DNA of 64,000 nucleotides from HGM12998 sp900756495 (GTDB taxonomy: Bacteria > Bacillota > Clostridia > Oscillospirales > Oscillospiraceae), in contig CAUEFI010000001.1 in the NCBI GenBank assembly GCA_958477305.1, positions 210,548-274,547 of the forward strand, given 5' to 3'. The notes beneath the pieces are model-generated. The model saw only the letters and a list, made by a program, of their open reading frames with translations. It was not told the DNA's origin and did not search any database. Shown here one piece after another: positions 27,503 to 35,998 of the stretch (positions are counted from its first letter, which is position 1; every line of letters starts with the position of its first letter). Position numbers and translations under genes: made by a program.

Positions 27503-27514
27503 CCCATGTGCAGT

Positions 27515-27555
27515 GAGCGCCGCGTCCCAATGGGACGCGGCGCTCGTTTATTTTC
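27515..27555 (+). terminator. Terminator of the P1 peptidase gene
   Basis: 15-bp arms GAGCGCCGCGTCCCA / TGGGACGCGGCGCTC followed by GTTTATTTT. It lies between convergent genes and could serve both. Confidence 0.8.
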
Positions 27556-27584
27556 AGGCTGCGGGGGTGCAGCCGCCCTGCCGT

Positions 27585-28223
27585 TTATGTCCGTTCCACC
27601 AGAGCTTTCAGCTCCTCAATCAGCTCCAGCGCCTTAAATTTGACCACGTAACCCCCGCTCTCCCCGGTAATCAGGGAGACCTGTTCGGGGTCAAAGCCCC
27701 CGGCCGAAGCGGTCTCCTCCGTGGTTTCCGTCACCGATCCCAGGCAGAGGGGCGGAAAGACTACGCACCACCAGTTGCGTCCATCTCCCTCTCCTATGGT
27801 CACCCGGAGCGCCCGGTAATTTCCCGCCGGGAGGGCAAAATCAGCATATTCCTTGGTGGGAAACCATACCCCGTCCTCCAAAGACGCAGTGACAGGGTAG
27901 GAATATCCGGCCTCTTCCACCGTCTCAGCTCCCGCCCGGGCCAGCTCGTCCAGATGCCCAGCCAGGATCTCCGCCGCCTCGTCGGGGGTAGCGCCTGCTG
28001 TAAACAGGTCTCCTGCCTGTTCCAGAATGCGATCCCGGACCTGCAGCTTGAGCGCCTGGTCTGCGGGCGAGTCGGAGTTGGCAATGACGTGGAGCCGGAT
28101 CACCCTGTCGGCCAGGGCGGCCTGCTGTCCGTCCAGCCATACCCCCACGAGCGCGGCAACGGCCACCCCCAAAAGGAGTGCCAGCTCCCACCGGCGGAGC
28201 TTCTGATTCCTGATTGACATCAT
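27585..28223 (-). CDS. spoIIR: Stage II sporulation protein R
   Basis: 212 aa. SpoIIR is made in the forespore under SigF and signals to SpoIIGA in the mother cell to process pro-SigE. A membrane anchor (about 13-30) leads to the family core RVIRLHVIANSDSPADQALKL, then GNYRALRVTIGEGDGRNWWCVVFPPLCLG, which is a hallmark segment. Start taken at the first of two consecutive ATGs, after GGATGG. Monocistronic and far from sigF, but functionally linked with the spoIIA operon in the same window. A SigF promoter could not be assigned with confidence in the 96-bp divergent spacer. Confidence 0.95.
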   Translation of the reverse strand: MMSIRNQKLRRWELALLLGVAVAALVGVWLDGQQAALADRVIRLHVIANSDSPADQALKLQVRDRILEQAGDLFTAGATPDEAAEILAGHLDELARAGAETVEEAGYSYPVTASLEDGVWFPTKEYADFALPAGNYRALRVTIGEGDGRNWWCVVFPPLCLGSVTETTEETASAGGFDPEQVSLITGESGGYVVKFKALELIEELKALVERT

Positions 28224-28319
28224 GTATCACCATCCAGCTATGTAGTGCCTACATTATGGACAGTGACACGGCTCTTTAAACATGGTATAATTTATTTTTC
28301 TAAGAAATGAGGGATTATC

Positions 28320-29663
28320 ATGGGTCATTGGATTGACAACGCCGTGTTCTACCACATCTATCCCCTGGGCTTCTGCGGCGCACCGGAGTATAACACGGAA
28401 TCTGCCGCCGTTTCCCGCCTGGACAAGCTTCTGGAGTGGATCCCACACCTGAGGTCCCTGGGAGTAAACGCCCTTTACCTGGGGCCGGTCTTTGCGTCCA
28501 CCAAGCACGGATACGACACCAGGGACTATTTTCAGATTGATCGCCGGTTGGGGGATAACGCCTCCTTCCGGGCCCTGTGCGAAGCCCTCCACGCCGCCGG
28601 GATTCGGGTGGTGCTGGACGGGGTCTTCAACCACGTGGGCCGGGAGTTCTGGGCCTTCCGGGATGTGCAGGAGAGGGGACAGTCCTCCCCCTACTGCGCC
28701 TGGTTCCACAATCTGAACTTCGGCGGTCCCTCCCCTATGGGAGACCCCTTCTGGTACGAGAGCTGGGGCGGCCATTACGAACTGGTAAAGCTCAACCTGC
28801 ACAATCCGGATGTGGTGCGCCACCTGCTGGACGCCGTTGGTATGTGGGTGGACGAATTTCAAATTGACGGCCTGCGGCTGGACGCCGCCGACTGCGTGGA
28901 TATGGGCTTCTTCCAGGCCCTGAAGGAGACCGTACGGGCCAAAAAGCCGGACTTCTGGCTGATGGGAGAAATTATCCACGGGGACTATGCCCGCTGGGCC
29001 AACCCCAATCTTCTGGACAGCGTCACCAACTACGAGTGCTGGAAGGGGCTGTGGTCCAGCCACAACGACAAAAACTATTTTGAAATTGCCCACTCCCTGA
29101 ACCGTCAGTTCGGCCCCGGCGGGATCTACCGCAATATCCGCACCTACAATTTTGCCGACAACCACGATGTAAACCGGCTCTCCAGCACGCTGAAAAATCC
29201 ATCCCATCTCAAAAATGTCTATACCCTGCTCTACACCATGCCCGGCGTCCCCTCGGTGTACTACGGCAGTGAGTGGGCCCTGGAGGGCGTACGGAGCCCC
29301 ACCTCCGACACCGTGCTCCGTCCCTGTCTGGAGCTATCCGAGATGCTGAGGCGGGATCAGTCCCTCTGCGCCCATCTGGCAAAGCTCGCCCAGCTGCGGC
29401 AGGCCCTGCCTCCCCTTCGGTACGGCGGCTATGAGAACGTCATGATCAAGAACGAACAGCTGGTTTTCCGCCGTGGTTCTGAGAATCAGCAGGTCTATGT
29501 GGCCATGAACCTGACGGAAGGAGAGGCCCATGTGGAGTTCCCCCACCGGGAGCCGGTGCTCTGGGACTGGCTGAACGGCATGGAGCGCTTCCCCAACGAC
29601 GGCGGGCGAATCCGGATCCCCGTCCCCCCCTGTTCGGCCCGGGTATTAGCAGGAAACTCATAG
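28320..29663 (+). CDS. GH13 alpha-amylase-family glycosidase, cytosolic
   Basis: 447 aa, short for the family, without signal peptide. Four GH13 regions are visible: I GVFNHVG (about 103), II GLRLDAADCV with the nucleophile Asp (about 189), III LMGEIIHG with the acid Glu (about 219), and IV FADNHDVNR (about 284). A substrate loop YGSEWALEG and a small C-terminal beta domain follow. Probably acts on maltodextrins or short alpha-glucans inside the cell (cyclomaltodextrinase/oligosaccharide type); exact specificity cannot be read. Divergent from spoIIR. No sugar transporter is adjacent. Confidence 0.88.
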   Translation: MGHWIDNAVFYHIYPLGFCGAPEYNTESAAVSRLDKLLEWIPHLRSLGVNALYLGPVFASTKHGYDTRDYFQIDRRLGDNASFRALCEALHAAGIRVVLDGVFNHVGREFWAFRDVQERGQSSPYCAWFHNLNFGGPSPMGDPFWYESWGGHYELVKLNLHNPDVVRHLLDAVGMWVDEFQIDGLRLDAADCVDMGFFQALKETVRAKKPDFWLMGEIIHGDYARWANPNLLDSVTNYECWKGLWSSHNDKNYFEIAHSLNRQFGPGGIYRNIRTYNFADNHDVNRLSSTLKNPSHLKNVYTLLYTMPGVPSVYYGSEWALEGVRSPTSDTVLRPCLELSEMLRRDQSLCAHLAKLAQLRQALPPLRYGGYENVMIKNEQLVFRRGSENQQVYVAMNLTEGEAHVEFPHREPVLWDWLNGMERFPNDGGRIRIPVPPCSARVLAGNS

Positions 29664-29801
29664 GCATAGCCGGGAGCAAAGGCTTCCTCCGCCTGTTGGA
29701 GCGCAGCATAATCTCGTGCCGAGGCTGGCTGCCGTCCTCTTGGGCTCTCCCGGCCGCCATTAGGCCGTCCCCTTCGAAACAATTGCTTTTTTGATAAGCT
29801 G

Positions 29802-29843
29802 ATTGCGCCCCGGCGAAGGGAATTCCCTTCGCCGGGGCGCAAT
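29802..29843. terminator. 42-bp perfect palindrome between convergent genes
   Basis: Two 21-bp arms meet without a spacer; each arm contains GCGCCCCGGCGAAGGGAA. It lies 4 bp from the ispE stop and serves as a likely bidirectional terminator between the GH13 gene and ispE, though no T-run flanks it. The remaining bases 29664-29801 show no gene. Confidence 0.6.
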
Positions 29844-29847
29844 GCTG

Positions 29848-30696
29848 CTACATAGTGTGAGTTAAAAAGGTCTCCCGGTAGGTCTCCTGGAGCGCGTTGA
29901 AAGCCAGTCGGGCGCACTCTCCGTCGGCAAAAAGGCCGAAAACGGTGGGGCCTGTGCCGCTCATGGCGGCCCCCAGCGCCCCGTACTGAATCAGGGCATT
30001 TTTGATGTCCATGATCTCAGCTCTCCGCCGCTCAGGGAGCACATCCTCAAATACGTTATACATCCGCCGGGCCACCCCCCCCAGGTCTCCCGCCTTCAGG
30101 GCGCTCAGAAGTCCGGCGGTGTCGGGCCGACGGCGCAGGCGCACCCCGTCGGCCCGGGCAAAGAGCTCCGGCGTGGAGACAGACCAGCCCGGCTTGCACA
30201 GCACCGCAGGACAGGGAGGCAGCGGCGGCAGCGGGGTAAGGAGCTCCCCCCTTCCTTCCGCCAGAGCGGTTCCCCCCAGGACACAGTAGGGCACGTCAGA
30301 TCCCACCCTCCGGCCAATTTCGGCCAGCCGGAGCGGGGTCAGCTTTGCTCCGGTAAGGACGTTCAGGGCCCGGAGAACTGCCGCTCCGTCGCTGCTTCCG
30401 CCCGCTAGGCCGGCGCACACCGGGATCTGCTTGTGAATGGAGACAGAGAAGCCTCCCAGCGGGATACCCGTCTCCTCCTGGAACCGGAGCGCAGCGGCCA
30501 CGGCTAAATTTCTCTCGTCATTGGGAAGAAAACCCAGATCGGTATGCGCCCGTATCGCTCCTCCCCCCAGTTCCACGGCCACCTCGTCCGCCAGCTCCAC
30601 CGTCTGCATCACCATGCGCAGTTCGTGGTAGCCGTCGGTCCGCTGTCCCAGCACGTCCAGGGTCAGATTGAGCTTGGCATACGCCTTTTCTCTCAT
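29848..30696 (-). CDS. ispE: 4-diphosphocytidyl-2-C-methyl-D-erythritol kinase
   Basis: 282 aa GHMP kinase that phosphorylates CDP-methylerythritol in the MEP isoprenoid pathway. N-terminal REKAYAKLNLTLDVLGQRTDGYHEL, the Gly-rich ATP loop IPVCAGLAGGSSDGAAVLRA (about 90-110) and the C-terminal GAAMSGTGPTVFGLF are all canonical. ATG at 30696 has GGAGGT upstream; a longer open frame would start beyond the end of the DUF1015 gene. Last gene of the run that begins with the Lrp-type regulator; the spacing of about 60 nt leaves open a separate transcript. Confidence 0.95.
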   Translation of the reverse strand: MREKAYAKLNLTLDVLGQRTDGYHELRMVMQTVELADEVAVELGGGAIRAHTDLGFLPNDERNLAVAAALRFQEETGIPLGGFSVSIHKQIPVCAGLAGGSSDGAAVLRALNVLTGAKLTPLRLAEIGRRVGSDVPYCVLGGTALAEGRGELLTPLPPLPPCPAVLCKPGWSVSTPELFARADGVRLRRRPDTAGLLSALKAGDLGGVARRMYNVFEDVLPERRRAEIMDIKNALIQYGALGAAMSGTGPTVFGLFADGECARLAFNALQETYRETFLTHTM

Positions 30697-30756
30697 AGGC
30701 GTCGGCACCTCCCGTGAAAAGCAGCGTGCGGCGCATTTCCGCACAGGCAGAGGGTC

Positions 30757-32037
30757 TCAGCGGATTTTTCTGGCCTCCAGATAGAACCGCTTGTCGTGGG
30801 CCTCGCCCATAGAGAAGGTCTTGCGGGGAAGCACCCCGTCGTGGATCACCGTGGGGAATAGCTGCTCCTTGCCCATGGCGGGCAGCAGGAAGCCGACGTT
30901 GCCGTTCCGGCGGGCCAGCTCCCGAGTCACGTCCGCGCCGTGGATATAGTCGATGCGGCCCCCATGTTCTTTTACATAGGCATCCAGGAAGCTCTGAAGC
31001 GTCCCCACCTCCAGCTGGGCGGTGGGATGGGGCACGGTTACCGCTCCGGTCCCCCCTTCCCAGACATAGCGGAGGACATGCCCCTCTCCTTCGCCCCGGT
31101 ATGCGCCGGGATAGGCGGCCAGCAGCGCCTCCAGCAGCGCCTCCGGTTCCGTGCGGAAGACCACTCTGTGAATGGGCTCAAACTCCAGGGAGGAATCGTG
31201 GAGATTGACTAGCTCGCACAGGGCGTACCGCGCGGGCAGGCCCTCCCACTGTTCCGGCGGGACCAGCTTCTTTTGACGTTCATAGCACTCCTTGGCGGTA
31301 GCCAGGGAGTGGTTGCCGTCTCCCACGGCAAAGAGGAGCACCGGCTTGTCCTCCGTGCCATATCGGGCGTTGAAGGAGGCGGGATCTGCCAGGGCGCGCA
31401 GCGCTCCCGCCACGGCGGACATCTGCTGCTCGGTGAGCTTCCAGCCCGCAATATGGCCCCCGCGCTCCATCAGATCGAAGTCGTAAAGGAGCTCCATCTC
31501 CTCCTTCCGGTCAGAGAGAGGCTCAATGACAGTCCGCTCCGGGTCGTCGGTGAGCAGCATGACATGGGGCAGCTCCAGAGGCGCATTCTTGCGTACCGCC
31601 ACCCGCGGCGGGATCCGTGAGAGGACCGTCCCCTCCGTGGCCCGCACCTGCGCGGGGGAGCCTGGCTCGTAGTCATACTGCTCCAGATCCACCATGCCCA
31701 CCAGTCCGCGGCGCACTCGAAGGTTATCCAGCCGCCGCTCCACGTAAATCAGGCAGCCGGGCAGCAGCTTGAAGCGGTCCTCCCTGAGGTACCGGGTCAT
31801 GGTATTGTTGACCTCCACGATATCGGTCTCTACATTAGGGCCGTCCAGGCAGCTCTCGGGCAGAATAAGCCGCAGCGTGGATGGGGCGGCTCCCACATAC
31901 TCCTCCACCCGCTGCCAGTATTCCGGCTGCGAGGTGTACTGATCGCAGGCCACCACCGACCACTTGGTGTACTCACAGTTCCGGGGCAGGAGAATGTCCG
32001 CCGGGGAAAAGGCCAGTCCGTCAAATTGGTGTGTCAT
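30757..32037 (-). CDS. DUF1015-family protein
   Basis: 426 aa. Recognised by VVACDQYTSQPEYW near the N-terminus, YVERRLDNLRVRRGLVGMVDLE, and the signature FAVGDGNHSLATAKECYE (about 245), with a C-terminal YIHGADVT. The family has no established reaction in my knowledge, but is often encoded beside serine-biosynthesis genes, and here directly follows thrH (phosphoserine phosphatase family). ATG at 32037 is preceded by AGGTGAGG; a TTG at 32055 overlapping the thrH stop is the alternative. No membrane segments. Confidence 0.85.
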   Translation of the reverse strand: MTHQFDGLAFSPADILLPRNCEYTKWSVVACDQYTSQPEYWQRVEEYVGAAPSTLRLILPESCLDGPNVETDIVEVNNTMTRYLREDRFKLLPGCLIYVERRLDNLRVRRGLVGMVDLEQYDYEPGSPAQVRATEGTVLSRIPPRVAVRKNAPLELPHVMLLTDDPERTVIEPLSDRKEEMELLYDFDLMERGGHIAGWKLTEQQMSAVAGALRALADPASFNARYGTEDKPVLLFAVGDGNHSLATAKECYERQKKLVPPEQWEGLPARYALCELVNLHDSSLEFEPIHRVVFRTEPEALLEALLAAYPGAYRGEGEGHVLRYVWEGGTGAVTVPHPTAQLEVGTLQSFLDAYVKEHGGRIDYIHGADVTRELARRNGNVGFLLPAMGKEQLFPTVIHDGVLPRKTFSMGEAHDKRFYLEARKIR

Positions 32038-32051
32038 GTTCCTCACCTGTT

Positions 32052-32660
32052 TCAAGATTCGTCCATCACAGCTTTGATGGCGGACAGAAGCTCTCCAAAG
32101 CTCTCGAAGGCGGGCAATTCAGGGTGGTCCGCCTTGATTTGTTCCGTACTCTTAAAGAGAAAGCCGGCCTTGCTGGCCTGGATCATCCCCAGGTCATTGT
32201 AGCTGTCCCCGGCCGCGATGGTCTCATATCCGATGGACTGAAGTGCCTTCACCGTGGTAAGCTTGGACTTCTCGCAGCGCATCTTATAGCCGGTAATCGC
32301 GCCGTCCGGCGCCACCTCCAAGGTGTTGCAGAAGATGGTCGGCCAGCCCAGCTTCTCCATCAGAGGCTTGGCAAACTGCTCAAAGGTATCGCTGAGGATG
32401 ATCACCTGGGTGAGGGACCGCAGCTCGTCCAGAAAGGCCCTTGCCCCCGGCAGGGGATCGATCTTTGCGATGGTGGCCTGAATCTCCTTCAGCCCCAGGC
32501 CGTGCTCCTTGAGGATATCCAGCCGGTACTGCATCAGTTTGTCATAGTCCGGTTCATCCCGGGTGGTCCGCTTCAGGGCGGGAATTCCGCTGGCTTCAGC
32601 AAAAGCGATCCAGATCTCGGGGACCAGCACCCCCTCCATATCCAGGCAGGTAATGTACAT
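32052..32660 (-). CDS. thrH: Phosphoserine phosphatase / homoserine phosphotransferase ThrH-like
   Basis: 202-aa HAD-family enzyme closely following the ThrH pattern of Pseudomonas: CLDMEGVLVPEIWIAFAE with nucleophile Asp (about 7), then TTRDEPDYDKLMQYRL, QVIILSDTFEQFAKPLM (motif II Ser/Thr), and AAGDSYNDLGMIQAS (motif IV). ThrH dephosphorylates phosphoserine and can transfer phosphate to homoserine. Motif I has DME rather than DLE/DMD, consistent with ThrH. Lies between an aminotransferase and DUF1015, suggesting amino-acid synthesis; serA and serC are not in the window. Confidence 0.88.
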   Translation of the reverse strand: MYITCLDMEGVLVPEIWIAFAEASGIPALKRTTRDEPDYDKLMQYRLDILKEHGLGLKEIQATIAKIDPLPGARAFLDELRSLTQVIILSDTFEQFAKPLMEKLGWPTIFCNTLEVAPDGAITGYKMRCEKSKLTTVKALQSIGYETIAAGDSYNDLGMIQASKAGFLFKSTEQIKADHPELPAFESFGELLSAIKAVMDES

Positions 32661-32681
32661 CAGTTCTCCTCCTCGCGCGCC

Positions 32682-33878
32682 TCAGCCGTTTTCCTCGGCT
32701 CTCGCCCGCTTTTTCTTCAGGTTGGTCAGGAAGTTGTCCATCCTCGTCAGGGCCTCGGCGATATCCTTCATAGAGGTAGCGTAGCAGCAGCGGACAAAGC
32801 CCTCTCCGCCCGGGCCGAAGGCCGATCCGGAAATGACAGCCACCCGCTCCTCCATGAGGAAGCGCTCACAAAACTCATCGGAGGTAAGCCCGGTCGGCCG
32901 GATATCGGGGAAGACATAGAACGCGCCCCTGGGCTCGAAGCAGGGCAGGCCGATGCGGCGCAGGCCCTCCACCAGATAGCGGCGGCGCCCGTCATACTCA
33001 TCCCGCATCCGCTCGATATCCACGTCGCCGTTGCGCATGGCCTCGATGGCCGCATACTGGCTGGTGGTGGGGGCCGACATGATGCCAAACTGATGGAGCT
33101 TGAGCATCTGCTGAATCAGGGGGGCGGGTCCGCAGAGATAGCCCATGCGCCAGCCCGTCATGGCGTGGCTCTTGGAAAAGCCGTTGACCACCACGGTGCG
33201 CTCCTTCATACCGGCCAGGTTGGCTATGGAGACATGGTGCTGGCCGTAGGTGAGCTCAGCGTAAATTTCATCGGAGATCACCATGATGTCGGTTCCCCGC
33301 AGAACTTCGGCGATGGCCTCCAGGTCCTCTCTGGCCATAATGCCGCCGGTGGGATTGCACGGGAAGGGAAGGACCAGAATTTTTGTCTTAGGCGTAATGG
33401 CGCTTTTCAGCTCCCCGGCGGTGAGGCGGAACTCATTCTCGGCCTTGAGCTGCAGATATACGGGGGTGCCTCCGGCCATAGAGGCCAGAGGACCGTAGCA
33501 CACGAAGGAGGGGACGGGGACGATCACCTCGTCGCCGGGATTGAGCATGCAGCGCAGCGCCAGATCAATTCCCTCGCTGCCGCCGACCGTAACAATAATC
33601 TCATGGGCAAAATCGTAGTGCAGGTCGAAGCGGCGGGCCAGATAGGCGGCGATCTCCCGGCGCAGCTCAGCCATGCCGGCGTTGCCGGTGTACTTGGTAA
33701 AGCCCTTTTCCAGTGAGTAGATGCCCGCGTCCCGGATGTGCCAGGGCGTTACAAAGTCGGGCTCGCCAATCCCAAGCGAGATGGCGTCCTTCATCTCCTC
33801 CAAAATATCAAAAAAACGGCGGATGCCGGAAGGTTTGACCTCCTGGATGCGCCGGGATAGAATCTGCTCGTAGTTCAT
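32682..33878 (-). CDS. PLP-dependent aminotransferase, class I/II (aspartate aminotransferase-like)
   Basis: 398 aa, fold type I. The cofactor lysine is in VNGFSKSHAMTGWRMGYLCG (about 235); other PLP contacts are PFPCNPTGG, ISDEIYAELTY, and the C-terminal Arg region GFVRCCYATS. Close to the AspC/PatA group of Firmicutes; donor specificity not resolved. ATG at 33878 overlaps the stop of the Lrp-type gene (ATGA), which supports it over an in-frame GTG at 33890. Likely controlled by that regulator. Confidence 0.92.
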   Translation of the reverse strand: MNYEQILSRRIQEVKPSGIRRFFDILEEMKDAISLGIGEPDFVTPWHIRDAGIYSLEKGFTKYTGNAGMAELRREIAAYLARRFDLHYDFAHEIIVTVGGSEGIDLALRCMLNPGDEVIVPVPSFVCYGPLASMAGGTPVYLQLKAENEFRLTAGELKSAITPKTKILVLPFPCNPTGGIMAREDLEAIAEVLRGTDIMVISDEIYAELTYGQHHVSIANLAGMKERTVVVNGFSKSHAMTGWRMGYLCGPAPLIQQMLKLHQFGIMSAPTTSQYAAIEAMRNGDVDIERMRDEYDGRRRYLVEGLRRIGLPCFEPRGAFYVFPDIRPTGLTSDEFCERFLMEERVAVISGSAFGPGGEGFVRCCYATSMKDIAEALTRMDNFLTNLKKKRARAEENG

Positions 33879-34354
33879 ACGAAAATCCACTCCCTCTCCT
33901 GCTTCTCCTGCTTGGTAAAGATCAGGTGCTTTTCTTTATATTTGCGCAGAATAAAGTGGGTGGCCGTCCCGGTTACGTCCTCGATGGTAGCCAGCCGCTG
34001 CCCTACAAACTCGGCCACCTCCTTGAGCGTACGGCCCGAAATAATCACGGTGAGATCAAAGGCTCCGGACATCAGATAGACGCTCTCCACCTCGTCGTAC
34101 TGGTAGATGCGCTCGGCCACCCGGTCAAATCCCTCGCCCCGCTGAGGCGTCACCTTGACCTCGATGAGGGCGGTGACCGCCTCCCGCTCCGTGCGGTCCC
34201 AGTCCACAATCGCCTTGTAGCCCAGAACGATCTTTTCCTCCTCATACCGCTTGACGGCGGCCTTCACGTCCTCTACCTTCATATCGGCCATAGACGCCAG
34301 CTGTTCGGGCGTAAGGGTGCAGTCCTCCTCCAGAAGCTGCAGCAGCTTGGTCAT
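33875..34354 (-). CDS. Lrp/AsnC-family regulator
   Basis: 159 aa. An N-terminal winged HTH (LEEDCTLTPEQLASMADMKV, then VKAAVKRYEEEKIVLGYKAIVDW) is followed by an AsnC ligand-binding RAM domain (about 62-140) with ALIEVKVTPQRGEGFDRVAERI and VYLMSGAFDLTVIISG. Such proteins sense amino acids as octamers and control metabolic genes. It is first in the operon with an aminotransferase and thrH, so feedback control of that operon is the simplest role. Its own promoter and AGGAGG are upstream. Confidence 0.92.
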   Translation of the reverse strand: MTKLLQLLEEDCTLTPEQLASMADMKVEDVKAAVKRYEEEKIVLGYKAIVDWDRTEREAVTALIEVKVTPQRGEGFDRVAERIYQYDEVESVYLMSGAFDLTVIISGRTLKEVAEFVGQRLATIEDVTGTATHFILRKYKEKHLIFTKQEKQEREWIFV

Positions 34355-34416
34355 ATCCTCATCCTCCTTTTATTTATCGTCAAACACTTGGGACACTAAG
34401 CCCAATTTGTCCTCTT

Positions 34417-34445
34417 ATTATATACGGGCCGGTTTGGAAATACAA
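34417..34445 (-). promoter_or_regulatory. Promoter of the lrp-aminotransferase-thrH operon
   Basis: Minus-strand TTGTAT, 17-nt spacer, TATAAT; leader about 55 nt. Confidence 0.6.
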
Positions 34446-34550
34446 TAGTGCAATTTAAACTCAAAGGACTTGCACAATTCCAGCCAAAAGGACAATCTTT
34501 TCTTTTGTGAAGTTTTGTCTATTTGCCCGTGGAAATTACATGAGTGTGGT

Positions 34551-34558
34551 GCTATGAT
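34551..34558 (+). promoter_or_regulatory. Extended -10 candidate for the V-ATPase operon
   Basis: TGCTATGAT (TGn plus TATGAT) 37 nt before the first V-ATPase gene; no good -35 is seen at the right distance. Confidence 0.3.
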
Positions 34559-34594
34559 GATGAATAAGAACAATGCGCAGGAGGCGTCGGATAT

Positions 34595-34918
34595 ATGGAA
34601 TATATGGATCTGGTTGGCAGAATCGTCGCCGCAGAGCAGAATGCCAGAGCGCTGGTACAGGAGGCCAAGGAACAGGAGCAGAGTCTGGAGGCTGATCTCG
34701 AGCAGGAGATCTCCACCATGCGGGAGACCTATATGGAGCGTGCCCGCCACCGGGTGGAGGAGGTCAAGAAGACGGAAGTGGCCCTTGCCAAGGAAGATTT
34801 GGCGCGCTGGGATCGAAAAATGGAGCAGACCCTGGCTGCCGTAGAGTCGTCCTACGCCCGGCACAAGGACTTCTGGGTAGACGTACTCTTCCGCAAGATC
34901 GTAGGCGGCGCGTCGTGA
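34595..34918 (+). CDS. V-type ATPase peripheral stalk subunit G/H
   Basis: 107 aa, almost entirely a Glu/Lys/Arg-rich coiled coil (IVAAEQNARALVQEAKEQEQ and EEVKKTEVALAKEDL). This is the size and character of the archaeal/bacterial H (G-like) subunit that pairs with subunit E in the peripheral stalk. It is the first gene of the nine-gene operon, as in other clostridial V-ATPase clusters. The ATG follows GGAGG; its stop overlaps the GTG start of the C subunit gene. Confidence 0.85.
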   Translation: MEYMDLVGRIVAAEQNARALVQEAKEQEQSLEADLEQEISTMRETYMERARHRVEEVKKTEVALAKEDLARWDRKMEQTLAAVESSYARHKDFWVDVLFRKIVGGAS

Positions 34919-35961
34919 TCGGGGCCCTGATGACCTACGGGGCCCTCACCACCAAGGCCAAGGCCCTGTATGGCAAGCGTCTGCGTCTGGCCGACTTTGA
35001 GCACATGTCAGCGCTCAAGACCGTGAGCGATCTGCTGGAGTACCTGCGCACCCAGCCCGGGTGGTCCAAAGCGGTCTCCTCGCTGAGCGGCGGCTATATC
35101 GGCCGGGTGGAACTGGAGGCCGCTCTGCGTGATCAAATCCGGGCCGAGTACGCCTCACTTCTCCATTTCGCGCCCCGGGAGGACAGGGCTCTGCTCTCCT
35201 TCCCCGCACGCCTGACCGAACAGAATCTGATCCTCACCGCCCTGCGGCGGCTGCGGTCCGGAGGGTACTATAAGGGCTCTCCGCTTCCCTCCAGCGTCTC
35301 TCTGCACCTCCAAGTGGATGAAAAAGCCCTGGTCGGCTGTCGGGATTATGAGGGTCTGGTAGCCGCAGCGGCAGGCAGTATCTATGAATCTATCCTGCGG
35401 TATCTGACCCCCAATGACGGCGGCCTGCCCGACTTTACCACCGCCGAGGCACTGCTTCGGGCCACCTATTTCGCCCATATGTACCGTCTGGTTCACAAGA
35501 ACTACTCGGGCGAGACCAAACAGGTGCTCCTGCGGAGCCTTGGGGAGCAGGTGGATCTGCTCAACGTCATTCACATTCTGCGCCTTAAGTCCTACTTTCC
35601 GGACGCGGACAACGACTTATATCTGACGGTTCTCTTCCCCTTCAACTACCGGCTGCGTCCAGCGTTCCTGCAGCAGCTCTGCGCTGCTCCCGATGCCCAG
35701 GCGGCCTTTGCCCTGCTGAAAGATTCCCCCTATGCTGATTGCTTTACCGACGTAGCTGTGGCTGAAGTGGAAGACTATTACCGCCGGGCTTTCTATTCCT
35801 TTAATCGCCGGCAGCTCTCGGCAGCCTCCCCCTCTATCTATACCGCTGTGGCCTATCTGAACGTCAAGGACAGCGAAATGCGCTGCCTCATCAACGTGGT
35901 GGAATCGGTCAAATACGGCGTTCCCTACGACGCCGAATTTGCAAAGCTGGTGGGTGCATGA
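34915..35961 (+). CDS. ntpC: V-type ATPase subunit C (d-type)
   Basis: 348 aa, all-helical. The subunit links the central stalk to the membrane ring. Family features: YGALTTKAKALYGKRL near the start and a C-terminal half with TYFAHMYRLVHKNY, VDLLNVIHILRLKSYFP and FNRRQLSAASPSIYTAVAYLNVKDSEMRCLINVVESV, the last being the typical end of AC39/subunit d proteins. GTG start with 4-bp overlap to the previous gene; the ATG at 34930 is possible. 37 nt separate it from subunit I. Confidence 0.93.
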   Translation: MIGALMTYGALTTKAKALYGKRLRLADFEHMSALKTVSDLLEYLRTQPGWSKAVSSLSGGYIGRVELEAALRDQIRAEYASLLHFAPREDRALLSFPARLTEQNLILTALRRLRSGGYYKGSPLPSSVSLHLQVDEKALVGCRDYEGLVAAAAGSIYESILRYLTPNDGGLPDFTTAEALLRATYFAHMYRLVHKNYSGETKQVLLRSLGEQVDLLNVIHILRLKSYFPDADNDLYLTVLFPFNYRLRPAFLQQLCAAPDAQAAFALLKDSPYADCFTDVAVAEVEDYYRRAFYSFNRRQLSAASPSIYTAVAYLNVKDSEMRCLINVVESVKYGVPYDAEFAKLVGA

Positions 35962-35998
35962 AGTACAAACGATTTCATACAAAAGGAGATGACGCCCC

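Noticed and set aside
28224..28319. SigF promoter for spoIIR
   Set aside because: Partial matches (CCATA and GGATGG) are too weak and too close to the ATG to call, though SigF control is expected from the family.
31881..33716. A 611-codon plus-strand open frame across three genes
   Set aside because: It runs antisense through DUF1015, thrH and the aminotransferase, all of which have strong motifs and ribosome sites on the minus strand.
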